Assembly: GCF_928368155.1 (NCBI RefSeq)
Contig: NZ_CAKMRU010000002.1
Location: 186,001 to 250,000, forward strand
Direction of reading: 5' to 3'
DNA: 64,000 nt
From: Anaerococcus ihuae
GTDB lineage: Bacteria > Bacillota > Clostridia > Tissierellales > Peptoniphilaceae
The position numbers and the translations under genes are program-made. Below are positions 32,501 to 37,472 of this stretch, piece after piece; within the stretch, counting starts at the first letter, position 1, and each line of letters opens with the position of its first letter. The notes beneath the pieces are model-generated. The model was not told the DNA's origin. It searched no databases and saw nothing but the letters and a program-made list of their open reading frames with translations.

Positions 32501-32655
32501 CAGAAGATAATAGAATTTTAATCACAAACAAAAAGGCCCAATATCCTTCTACAGGTGGACCGGGAGTTTGGATTGGATTTACAATCTTAGGACTTGTTTT
32601 AATGTTTATCGCAGTATTGACCTATTGGAAAAGAAAAGATAAACTAGTAGTATAG
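17581..32655 (+). CDS. Giant CnaB-repeat, sortase-anchored adhesin (5024 aa)
   Basis: Probable pilus-tip or wall-anchored adhesin. In order: signal peptide (1-32); an E/K/A-rich coiled coil with imperfect AEEEKKAQEEKEKAE-type repeats (about 250-360); a large unassigned region (about 450-1215) that may be the binding head; then a long array of CnaB/SpaA domains, in which I count 16 E-box-like motifs of the form ..ETKxPxGY... A von Willebrand A-like domain (about 2047-2315) has a partial metal site D2056-x-S2058-x-D2060, and an InlB-type beta repeat lies at about 2415-2510. The C-terminus has sorting motif YPSTG (4988-4992), a membrane helix and a basic tail. CnaB domains usually carry Lys-Asn isopeptide bonds. 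It is first in the pilin operon, after three class C sortases. The frame is open throughout. Confidence 0.93.
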   Translation: MKKTLRKLMSFFMALFMVLQVMLPAFATRSKAEEENPNSIKNIENLNPDDESYFSITDSQKIFDKKKIKKDDNKFSIALGLPDTSSNFKLVKRNDLKLYDDGIFPTNEDASKEYWRIKDMLNDQGLDLDLEIIKEDQGYRIINKEDLENLENEKEDEKYGKNYSYINFKILDDFDFNEKGNQKILDQDKLVFNLEFITNISPDPNYNLFEKDEEGKWKVKNEGDIFALVNGDKVSVYDTSLLRNDLNSLESYEEEKTQAEEKAKKEAEEKQRAEEEKKAQEEKEKAEAAKKAEEEKKAEEEKKLQEEKAEEEKKAQEEKEKAEKKAEEEKEAQEKSKAENKENPEEEKSVLETDKKENKDEKSSDQKSIIEKKQDKKPEENLNLTNLEKADKELKEALKDENNSIGDIQKLLTELGEKYKLSRLDQEKLMSDNDKAIKDLVEKDREENFRPNMLRALQGTESNSFKDKIFHLRAKMNVKATDINPIPTGWYFDVKVGPYLYYSENQPLNDLYFTGLGLVATAQYIEDGKDHYIRYTFIKPVTKDISLDIDQNLKFDTVNIGEKQSVDINIKVAPKNNPVQSMPTKTVNINDPSLVESSFTVEDQGETQSGTYPYQLNWKTTSQKLRNSNGNIIQDPTRENTLEGAYVEWDIEVDTSTLVDENNKLDFEKLNLTVFGSSKQGLKNISYRFANKETDLATKPSNPTSDIGELRSGNSSIAKKDLGEKLYIKVRGDIDPNQLHESYSIGFRINPDKNYIDKLLQEYKDKFDRLPTPIKWIKGIEDAKRFAEVPFNLVETNIPATFNGLNDRFNNERFYYDNTRTIVAKRIDDKNVDWYALDLIRRGETQDTSLDNPTFYKNRINLEQKNVNTTKVYYVPLKDGGYRKTYQPTDVILSNGQYYPGTIISYEYKTQKAGRNDTYYLRADLKDKKKYNVDEAYQTEGGRVDLFTEKISDQALANGYLAYTENPYPIMRINRNFDMVSCFNDNVAAPVYEGNKGVFLDIHEDPSGTYLISRLNESIAKDHTGYKLKTYLNGNNPYDGVNLNHGGLTESQAMEELMKKIYFYGEEVKKEYANQNNGKEMHRLIESSMYQRVIHHFTDNKPLTKDYFDVPSDYNVDEWKVDYTLTGSRISTTDGSVKFEGAFDGTKRKHPSGARWLKDNETRIKDYPPVQRTQLEMANELYKKVIDSYKTGNDWDENKADSVKLVFYSHTDEGKYQELIAGRVMAPIEIDKYKKVGDKLEKLPGAEFTFTNINTGQSKKWKSTDGTDSHKLYLRPGTYRVQETKTPAGYEKIKDFDITVQREEINGDDGSYKFKKLPKIHVNDGFKTKVKLGENLPKSSDRTDLVTIDDGNIKVSVTNLEDNLGKLEFTKKNKFVKLFDAEFRLRKLKTESVEKAKNNINNLTDDDYDKTYDQTSTGHYGDYKFEQIPVGFYVLEETKVPVGYEKAPLYLLHAEEKIDSKNKKKVEVNFVGDKKPETENGKTIVRNKTKKTEIKFRKVRSEHVTDTKNEHLGLADARFRLMSIKLLDGDFYIKDDYTDRTKPTSGDDKVDGQNARGGGYITFDNLKVGEYLLQELQAPKGYAKTKLYGWKLIVSELEADDEKTGKKKGDLIYKLYEIDKEKDINKIDPTKEVPLEKIINGRDNKVEAFQIGNESRKISIPFDKYLSDGKTPSVKLDGTPNLPLPDKILTNDGKEYNGNNAISFNLYKADYYGAILKDKEGNPIKVNKHPIVQNAAKKNDNPKVFPEDKYKYSFELHDLEFGGYYVLEEVAPPKVDGVEYKKASRILLKVEAEAIANEGHMKVIVRDPNPNAMTNEHSVFGGVINFEKQAKLGEFSIKKIGKAIPPYKGNVGLRRAYFRLYTADEDFNILYKDSDKKYPKEYIQKVTPGEPITEDDGKGGQKGKDPKDLPKNQGIVTFDQLKPGNYVLEEYRGPAGYEKDPNPWYITVDPYGNVKKYREKPGTSSRQVLYSMQNPRYEMADLDISERLPLDRVMSPQAIDPKLGEIKYDVDSSNANITVSAGVVDTNDGSRDITVKITPKTEKIGKNKSHWVLLLDRSRDFSGKNNLDNNINKFITDLRAKADTPGAEVYISIIEYSGTKNMNKVLLSKTNIKDLDDANAYQYTMGTLSDAGNSQYNLDETNVSVKDYLSKVGIDKRNNDTQDGAFNLKPIVDANLANLTSDNYDNKYIINFASFNANNAKRNFTTSPKFYQFESMWAFYEKGYKRVYTHVDQENTSLASNSTGNAYQTYLRNNSDINSFNLTNSYVLKNQGFKKARGFGPYVQKGILDGILNNKSNFESEGKDESLLKNASVNIVTKDSIKIDSYTIKKNGNIEENQTNPTGNSINKENFSLGVGDNLEINYKISLKATASSDMDYYIHEFMDYIPVDKGISVNLDPKSLVTQKESTTPQPKGYNVIVNPTTNGSVSANPNKNVPQGTIVNLTLKPNEGYKFKSVDVKKTNGDSIPFKESSKEMASVLSTRAANGNPVYRSFKMPASDVTVDAKFEQISKGDIDLKTVFTYSNQENGEDNSDPAPNGKAGTIMLLEKDETATDPLNQWKQVSVKDAPYQGDLIFENLDSSKTYKLEYTREDGNDSKWGTETTSSIDVDFSNLEKIEGQNDQKIITIKNGNLMEIFNKDETGFRIPLRITKVNENKGALTGSQFKARKILNGDKSLYKEINKKIVKTGESKDYPIYHDEKFDGVSEATGEPGDNYFRELTPGIYELTEIKAPDGTYRIPKDENGDPMKWYFQVFVYEGRDPRGADYMGINFNFTHKFVETDDFNKENVNDAEKAKLIGTTIEGLGSSNTKFNKYIKVIPDDGRSNPARPDAPYQGINDAQVTNYKSKTSLSFFKKDFETNNNLKDAEFTLRKVQTETVTEAGKKVEKPKVDNNNKPIYAEVKTTDDKGNPYTDEQLDELMVQPYNKQKNYALANSTENLGVEFTNIEEGTYILEETKPAEGYKPTDSFLTITFTESDKGAWKQVIKAYKRDSNGKYVEMGNTNNFFTKDENGNLASISNQKKYINLKFQKIRAKKGANNEEIPVNTASFKLTQVDDKGNPVPGAKQWDVQSNFLSNEFNFKNLGVGRYKLQETKVIEEFEKPDPWYFRVKDDEKEPGKLKIEFETPKGHPYNSISFTPYDDSGVRPKIDDEGNPENLKVKNFSRIKFKFQKLSDQKEDGKQLPLKDAGFSLKKLRYSMKDDAKAYEYYENNENGEENFKYGALKKYSHGDQVTEFYNSGVRKKFTKGSNVYEFDDKGDLIKVNGQAATQQDKDDLTNRKVIPDSVSAATGKYYSNMRSQSDGGVTFEELGEGIYELRETKIPEGYQSENKQFSWIFEVKKTPDGLVVEHNKDLEKEYYQKFGTEESKKYYKEDYTTNSNVKESTDNEFSYEITNTKTTTDLKWKKITNYDKGTLINQRTQFWLFKVSDDPTNPKVAESGQSSFAPYQVESSEGNFKIEDLSKGIYTLVETVAPDGYKKMERQIVIQIYEDANENYKLKQNFYEMKRKKVEGKNEYKNVVIEKPQQFTNLLTRKNKTEVDVDKDTEGNKTFYVNNEAKPQFFYLSKGFMKNEKGKDVFTDITKGELKIKIYADPADENNKDTKVYERTIKLSDAKSYKIDVDGIQTGVNYLLEEVQSPDGFAKTKYKYRLQFNEDSETNKFVAILKAVLKEGEKEVEEDGVKKVVKTWTPLTNSNGKNITDSGQFLGDGKAINSGFQFQIVNKKTEIEFTKYGKDGNTETKLEGVEFYLEKQNPEDQKYYSLTKNMEMILPAINKLGQQYWYYISNETGKPVTAKNSELVTPETYRGIYKSDVNGKFKITDLTDGYYRIMEPKAPIDKADNKPYMKVNGPVKTFRVVNGEVLIADKDEKTGKISETLVTDENIGKLGKIINEKPGKGEFTITKVDEKDNPMADVKYTLHKTDADETRVGDEYKTNSEGKIVFKGLPYGYYWLKETETKDGYILDTKKKLIALGGGDWKVPEKQKDDVSKAITFEEKQDELVSTEDSKRKSVVYPNKAEGMFAKFKFKIDEKTTIKPGDYFTIKFSDNVDLDGINKDNDDFGKKIDAQYDIIGPAGVLAKAKVNDDRRSITYTFTDYVENYKPETMSMYLQLFANRRKIDHTQDITVTADIGNNIDTNNRAYHYSDSININYRGENTHKDGDKIVRYDGYQNPNSDVSSYMLRLDPDGKTFTAILYLNPWNRKMLGKTLTFTTDEDILVNENLTVNTYIKTGLGSHPSENNQGWQEGDLPDSYDIYEKDSNGDLKVRSDLSLISDNGDKYNWYPTKTWTEVEEVNPNYGYDYYKYDNNSGTYKYYRYVTKNNSSEMITRQIDIPTRYLNRQSDSSTSTYVIEIKGQLKDSAKSLKTWSEETHYNYRTVNGITYKDSYNSHFETWSQFFNPGGEGNVNKEIKLVNFKNKIEFAKVDGGVLSNVVDKEAENPNTIKDLGIGNPLKGAEFKLVKDGTDVADSKRTSDDNGIFSWEELATGKYQVIETKTPDNDKYDLPTKPLASFEVDENGNIVNIIPENYILENYRKAEIKVRKTDEKGKALAGAEFTLTPTSGQKNPEKPTDNFPVRTLATDDKGIVTFDKLPAGKYDLQEMKAPQGYTKSDTVWKLLVTRDGKVKWLNSFDDSNDQMKKVSDITYTGEDKDNFRSEILGINTETKTFRQKITIKAKPSELEKARLVLDSTNADLKLSQANTKVRLVQAKGSTIEKPDNTSYTVEINNGDSPNLTLRITPPYREEKKNNPVGSSEGGQQTDLDAEREYQFIVDMPYKDDARIGAKATYDVGTVGADGKVTFGDKDIKTEIDKYLSKGNYTIGTTKVNMDTYKDKYLARDINLITTDIGNIKQPSIYFEKVDADNNATKLKDAVFELQKKFDEGYAPVKKDGTKDTLLTAKWTETSDENGHFGFSDIPDGKYQIVETKAPDGYALVQNIVFKFVVENGKIKYIVDKQNNIPKNGLKFENEKEYGKVNSEDNRILITNKKAQYPSTGGPGVWIGFTILGLVLMFIAVLTYWKRKDKLVV

Positions 32656-32690
32656 AAGGTCTGTAAATTTAGGTAATTAACTCAATATGA

Positions 32691-32719
32691 CTTGCAAGAA
32701 AAATTAAATTTCTTGCAAG
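32691..32719 (+). other. Perfect hairpin between adhesin and backbone pilin genes
   Basis: 11-bp stem CTTGCAAGAAA / TTTCTTGCAAG with a seven-base loop and no T tract, so it is unlikely to be a terminator. It may stop 3' decay or mark RNA processing so that the backbone pilin is made in excess; that is inference. Confidence 0.6.
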
Positions 32720-32847
32720 CTAGGGTTATTATATAAATGTAGGAACGTTTCTAGTATAAATCTTGAAATACAGATTATACATAATTGATAAGGCGAAAGC
32801 CAAAACATATCAAGGCAAATTGACAAAAAAATAAAAAGGAGAAAATT

Positions 32848-34956
32848 ATGAAACACAAAATTTTGTCATTTTTAACAGCATTCGCAATGGTGTTCGGAAT
32901 AGTTGCAGCACCTTTTGTAAATGCTAGTGCGGCTGGAGATGAAACAAATCCAGAAAACATTACTGTTAATGTTCACAAAATCTTAATGAACAAAACAGAC
33001 TTAGATGCTTTCAAAGAGGCTAATGGTGATACTCCAAAAGAGTATAAACCTACTGAAGGAATCGAAAGTCTAAAAGAATTCTTTGGTAATTCTGCAGAAG
33101 AAATTGATAAAGTTTATTTTGTAGCTATCAAAGAAGGTGAAGATGGATATGACGATTTCAATACTAAAACAGTAGAAGAAAAAGATGCTATTATCAATGC
33201 ATTACCTGAAACTCAAAAAGGTACAACTACTAAAAATGGTGTTGGATTAACATTAGCTAATGGTACAGTTGATAATCCTATAAGTTACAAAATTTATGAA
33301 GTTAAACATAAATCAAATTATAAGGGTGCAAAAGGAGAATTGTTAAGTGAAAGCATGGCAGTTCCAACAACAGTAACTTTACCAAATCATGCACAAACAG
33401 AAACAGGTGTTGCAGACACAATCAATATTTATCCAAAAAATACAGAAAATAAACCAAGGATAGATAAAAACTTTGATTCACAAGCTGAAAACAATGCTAT
33501 AACAAAAAAAGACTTGATTGGTACTAACGATGATCTTACAGTTGATGTTACACCAGAAGCAAACAACAAAAGGGAAAAACCTACTGCTACAAAAAAAGTA
33601 GGAGATATAGTTCCTTATAGAGTTGAGAATATAATTCCTGTAGGCGCAGAATACAAAAAGTTAACTTGGAACGATAACATGTCAGAAGGATTGACATATC
33701 AAAAAGATTTGAAAATCGCATATAATGGCACTGCTTTAACTAAAGGTACTGACTATACTATTACAGAAACTGATAGAGGATTTACACTTGCTCTAACAAA
33801 TGCTGGTTTAGGAAAAATTGAAACTGCAGCAAAAACTGCTGAAGTACAAATCAAATTAACTTATACAGCAAAAGTTAACAAAGATGCTGAAGTTGATACA
33901 GACCAAATCAATGATATCTCATTAAATTATTCTAACAAACCAGGAAATGATAGTGAACCAAAAGAATTTACACCTGGTAAAAAAGAAATCACAGTTAAGA
34001 AAACTTGGGACATTACAGGAGACCAAGAAATTACTGATGCAGATGAAGGTGTAACAGCTTACTTTACACTACAAAAGAAAGTTGGAGATGAATGGGAAGA
34101 TGTAGAAACTCAAACAAGCACATCTAAAGAAGAATTTACATTAACATTTACTAATCTTGATGAAAATGAGACTTATAGAGTTGTAGAATCTGTTAAAGGA
34201 TATGAAGCAGATTATCAAGAATATAACTCTGAAACAGGACAATTAGAAATCAAAAACCACAAAGATAAAGAAAATCCAGATAGAATAGATCCATCTGAAC
34301 CAAAAGTTAGACTTGGTGGAAGAAAATTTGTAAAAGTTAACGATGAAGAAGAAAGACTTGAAGGTGCTGAATTCTACGTTAAAAACAGTGAAGGTAAATA
34401 TTTAGTAATTGCACCTAAAAACACAAAGGCTGTAACTAAAGCTAAAGAAACATTAGATGAAAAACAAAAAGCTTACAATGATATGGATGCTGAACAACAA
34501 AAAAGCGAAGAAGGTAAAGCAGCTAAAAAAGCATTTGATGAAGCACAAGAAGCTTATAACAAAGCAGTTATTGAGAACGCAAGTGAATATACTTGGGGAA
34601 ATAAAGATGATGCAATAACAATAAAATCTGATGAAGAAGGTAGACTTGAAATTAAAGGTTTAGCTTATGCAAAAGGTTACAAATTAGAAGAAAAAACTGC
34701 TCCAGAAGGATATGCAAAACTTACTTCAGAAGTAACATTTAACGTTGAAGATGGATCTTATGCTAGTAAAGCAGGTGAAACAGAACTTCAATACAATAAA
34801 GATAATACAGACAATGGATATGGTAAGAAAATTGTCAATAAGAAAGTAACAATCCCACAAACAGGTGGAATTGGTTCTATCATCTTTGTAATAGCTGGTC
34901 TTATGATTATGGGACTTGCAGCTTACAAAATGAAAGCTAACAAAGAACAAGCATAA
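32848..34956 (+). CDS. Major (backbone) pilin, LPXTG type
   Basis: 702 residues with signal peptide (1-29), the pilin motif INIYPKN with candidate linking lysine K197, central beta domains including a fimbrial isopeptide-like domain (..GDIVPYRVENIIPVGAEYKKLTWNDNM..) and a CnaB domain with E-box ..RVVESVKGYE... A last CnaB-like domain holds an unusual helical, K/E/A-rich insertion (about 525-582) before its E-box ..KLEEKTAPEGYA... Sorting motif IPQTG (669-673), membrane helix and basic tail end the protein. K197 would attack the acyl-sortase of the next subunit. The AAAAGGAG site is strong. Its place between a giant tip protein and a small pilin is the usual order of pilus operons. Confidence 0.93.
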   Translation: MKHKILSFLTAFAMVFGIVAAPFVNASAAGDETNPENITVNVHKILMNKTDLDAFKEANGDTPKEYKPTEGIESLKEFFGNSAEEIDKVYFVAIKEGEDGYDDFNTKTVEEKDAIINALPETQKGTTTKNGVGLTLANGTVDNPISYKIYEVKHKSNYKGAKGELLSESMAVPTTVTLPNHAQTETGVADTINIYPKNTENKPRIDKNFDSQAENNAITKKDLIGTNDDLTVDVTPEANNKREKPTATKKVGDIVPYRVENIIPVGAEYKKLTWNDNMSEGLTYQKDLKIAYNGTALTKGTDYTITETDRGFTLALTNAGLGKIETAAKTAEVQIKLTYTAKVNKDAEVDTDQINDISLNYSNKPGNDSEPKEFTPGKKEITVKKTWDITGDQEITDADEGVTAYFTLQKKVGDEWEDVETQTSTSKEEFTLTFTNLDENETYRVVESVKGYEADYQEYNSETGQLEIKNHKDKENPDRIDPSEPKVRLGGRKFVKVNDEEERLEGAEFYVKNSEGKYLVIAPKNTKAVTKAKETLDEKQKAYNDMDAEQQKSEEGKAAKKAFDEAQEAYNKAVIENASEYTWGNKDDAITIKSDEEGRLEIKGLAYAKGYKLEEKTAPEGYAKLTSEVTFNVEDGSYASKAGETELQYNKDNTDNGYGKKIVNKKVTIPQTGGIGSIIFVIAGLMIMGLAAYKMKANKEQA

Positions 34957-34979
34957 TATTAACTAACAGAGGAGTTACT

Positions 34980-36227
34980 ATGAAAAAGTTCAATAAAAAT
35001 TTAATATCTGTAGTAGTCCTTGCGATTTTTCTACAGCTAGTTACTCCTCTTTTAGCTTTCGCTAAAAGCGGAAATAATAGCCTAATAATTAATACAAATT
35101 ACAATGATGAAGATTCTAAAAAAGAAATTGTAGTTGATTATGTAGATTATTGGAAAATCCCAGATGAAAAGACAGAAGATTTGAAAGATCCTCAAAGTCA
35201 ACTTGATTTTGTTAATCTTTATAAAGAAAAGACAAACGAGGAAATTTCAAAAGATTTGGGAGAGATGAAATCTTCTAATAAGTCAGAAGAAAATAATGGT
35301 ATGTATTTTGCAACAATTGAAGGCCTAGAAAAAGGGGCGTATTTGTTAAGATACAGATCAAATGATCAATCAAAACTATACATTCCTTTCCTTGCATTAA
35401 TTGATGAAAATACAGAAAATCCCCTCATAATTTATCCAAAAAAAGCCCCAGATGAATTGACCCTAACCAAAAGGGACAAAAATTCTAATGAAGTTTTAAA
35501 AGACGTAGGCTTTGAAGTGGTAAATGAAAAAGGCGAAACTCTTACTTTTGAAAAAATAAAAGATGATCAAGGAAAAGAAAAATTAACCTACAAAAAAGAC
35601 GGGGAAATCAAAGAAATTTTCACTGACGAAAAGGGACAAATTAAAATCTATGGTCTAGAAGAAAAGGTAAAGTTCAAAGAAACTAAACCTTTAAAAGGAT
35701 ACGAGTCACAAGTTGGAAAAGAAAGTGAACTAGCTCAAACTGGTAGCATCGAAATGCTAAATGAAAAAGATAATCCAGAAAATCACTTCTCTTTCCAAAA
35801 AATAGACGGAACCAACAACAATCCTCTAGAAAAAGCAGTCTTCAAAGTACAAGAAAAAACCAAAGACGGCTACAAAGACATGGAAGAAAACGGCAAAGTC
35901 TACACATTGACAAGTGAAAAAAACGGAGAATTTAAAACAAAAAATCTCCCATACGGTGACTACAGATTAATAGAAACCAAAGCCCCACAAGGCTACGTCC
36001 CAGAATTAGAATCAATAAATTTCACTATTTCAGAAAATTCCCACACCAAAAAAATAAAAGTAAAAAACTACAAACCAACAACCCCAGGCCCAAACGGAGG
36101 AAACAACAGATTAAGCAAAAGAGTAGACGCAATGGCGAAAACTGGCGATGCTACAATCTATTTAATCCTACTAATAGGACTTGTGATGATTGGATGTGGT
36201 GTGAAATTTGTAAGGGCTAAAGAATAA
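34980..36227 (+). CDS. Minor (probably basal) pilin
   Basis: 415 residues: signal peptide (1-28), N-terminal domain ending in ..LIIYPKKAP.. (YPK at 152-154, a pilin-like motif), two CnaB-like domains (..FKETKPLKGYE.. and ..RLIETKAPQGYV..), a proline-rich spacer and a C-terminal membrane helix with basic tail. The sorting motif is MAKTG (385-389) rather than LPXTG, with alanine replacing the proline. Basal pilins are normally passed to the housekeeping sortase for attachment to peptidoglycan, which might explain a different motif. It sits 23 bp behind the backbone pilin and ends the operon. Confidence 0.88.
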   Translation: MKKFNKNLISVVVLAIFLQLVTPLLAFAKSGNNSLIINTNYNDEDSKKEIVVDYVDYWKIPDEKTEDLKDPQSQLDFVNLYKEKTNEEISKDLGEMKSSNKSEENNGMYFATIEGLEKGAYLLRYRSNDQSKLYIPFLALIDENTENPLIIYPKKAPDELTLTKRDKNSNEVLKDVGFEVVNEKGETLTFEKIKDDQGKEKLTYKKDGEIKEIFTDEKGQIKIYGLEEKVKFKETKPLKGYESQVGKESELAQTGSIEMLNEKDNPENHFSFQKIDGTNNNPLEKAVFKVQEKTKDGYKDMEENGKVYTLTSEKNGEFKTKNLPYGDYRLIETKAPQGYVPELESINFTISENSHTKKIKVKNYKPTTPGPNGGNNRLSKRVDAMAKTGDATIYLILLIGLVMIGCGVKFVRAKE

Positions 36228-36246
36228 AATATAATAAGAAAAAAAC

Positions 36247-36286
36247 AAAAGTGCGTAAAGATTAATTTCTTTAGGCACTTTTTTTT
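36247..36286 (+). terminator. Terminator of the pilin operon
   Basis: AAAAGTGCGTAAAG / CTTTAGGCACTTTT stem with one bulge, followed by T's. Confidence 0.85.
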
Positions 36287-36416
36287 AAAAAAAAATTATT
36301 ATAGATATAGAGAACATATAGTAATCAAATTATTTATTAAATGGATATCATTTTAAATGATTTAAAACTACTAATAAATTTAATTTGCTAAAAAAATTTT
36401 TATGTAGGTGAACAAT

Positions 36417-37004
36417 ATGAGATTTAATTTAGAGATAACAACTGATGATGTATTTAGGTTTCTTAGTATTATTTCTATTATTGTAAGTATAATTAGTGTA
36501 AAATATGCTAATGATGCTAATAAAATAGCTAAAGAGGCTAATGATACAAGCAAAAAAATAGCAATTGCAGAGATTGAGTCACAGAAATCAGAAGCTATGT
36601 TGGATAATTTAAAAACTTGTGTTATAAATTTAGAAAATATAAGATCTAAAATAAATATTATCAACAAAAAGAAAGATTTAAGTAGTAAGGATTATAGCAA
36701 TGAAGACTATAAAAAAGATATTGAAAATCTAGATTTAATTTACAATAGCATAAGGACTAATCTTAATAATAAAAATAAATTTGCTAGTAAATTAGAAGAG
36801 AAATTCAATTCTGAAATAGATTTATTAAAATTGGAAATCAATAGTATTGATTTCAATATACGTAGTAAAGATAACGGTGGGCTAACAAAAAAAATAGATC
36901 GCATTGCAAATACAGGATCAATATCTAGTTTGGAAGATATTTTTAATGATTATAAAAAAGAAGAAAAAGATTTAATACTAAAAGAATTACAAAAAAATAA
37001 ATAA
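36417..37004 (+). CDS. Membrane-anchored coiled-coil protein, unknown
   Basis: About 195 residues: one N-terminal membrane helix (about 12-30), then a charged helical domain with heptad-like spacing (..IAKEANDTSKKIAIAEIESQKSEAMLDNLK..) through most of the length. No family recognised. I took ATG 36417, seven bases after AGGTG, over an in-frame GTG at 36408. It lies between the pilus locus and a toxin-antitoxin operon. Base composition is AT-rich, like the accessory genes further right. It could be a stress or defence component, but nothing shows this directly. Confidence 0.65.
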   Translation: MRFNLEITTDDVFRFLSIISIIVSIISVKYANDANKIAKEANDTSKKIAIAEIESQKSEAMLDNLKTCVINLENIRSKINIINKKKDLSSKDYSNEDYKKDIENLDLIYNSIRTNLNNKNKFASKLEEKFNSEIDLLKLEINSIDFNIRSKDNGGLTKKIDRIANTGSISSLEDIFNDYKKEEKDLILKELQKNK

Positions 37005-37059
37005 TTTTATATGATTAATTTGCCATATTAAAGTTATTCAAGTATTTAAAATTATATAG

Positions 37060-37116
37060 TTGACTAAGAAGCCTTATCATGTATAATATAATTATAAATT
37101 ACCTTTAAGGTAATTT
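37060..37116 (+). promoter_or_regulatory. Promoter and operator of the higBA-type operon
   Basis: TTGACT (37060-37065), 16-bp spacer and TATAAT (37082-37087) are followed by a palindrome with 10-bp arms, AAATTACCTT with AAGGTAATTT (37096-37116), over the likely transcription start. Such a palindrome is where a HigA-type antitoxin would repress its own operon. Confidence 0.7.
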
Positions 37117-37130
37117 AAAAGGAGAGAGAT

Positions 37131-37472
37131 TTGAATGTAGAATATTCTAGTAAAAAAGTAGAAAAATTATGCACTAATTTTAAACATGCTAGAAAAAAGA
37201 TTGGTAATAAAGAGGCTATAAACCTACACAAGATGATTAACTTTATTTTAAATATTGATAGTATAAAAGATTTAAGAAATATGAGTAAGTACAGATTACA
37301 TAAGCTTAGTGGAGAAAAAGGTATATATTCTCTGTCGCCGGGTGGTGCTAAGATGAGCATTAGGGTTGAAGTATTCTTTAAGGATATATCTTCTAATATA
37401 GTATATGATATTAGTAATATTGATATTATAAAAATTGTAAGTATTGAAGAGGTGAACAAACATTATGAGTAA
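37131..37472 (+). CDS. HigB/RelE-type toxin
   Basis: 113 residues, small and basic, with the RelE-fold pattern ..KDLRNMSKYRLHKLSGEKGIYSLSPGGAKMSIRVEVFF.. seen in HigB-like mRNA interferases that cut mRNA on the ribosome. It starts at TTG 37131, supported by GGAGAG five bases upstream and the absence of a suitable ATG. It overlaps the antitoxin gene by eight bases, toxin first, which is the HigBA order. Confidence 0.8.
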   Translation: MNVEYSSKKVEKLCTNFKHARKKIGNKEAINLHKMINFILNIDSIKDLRNMSKYRLHKLSGEKGIYSLSPGGAKMSIRVEVFFKDISSNIVYDISNIDIIKIVSIEEVNKHYE

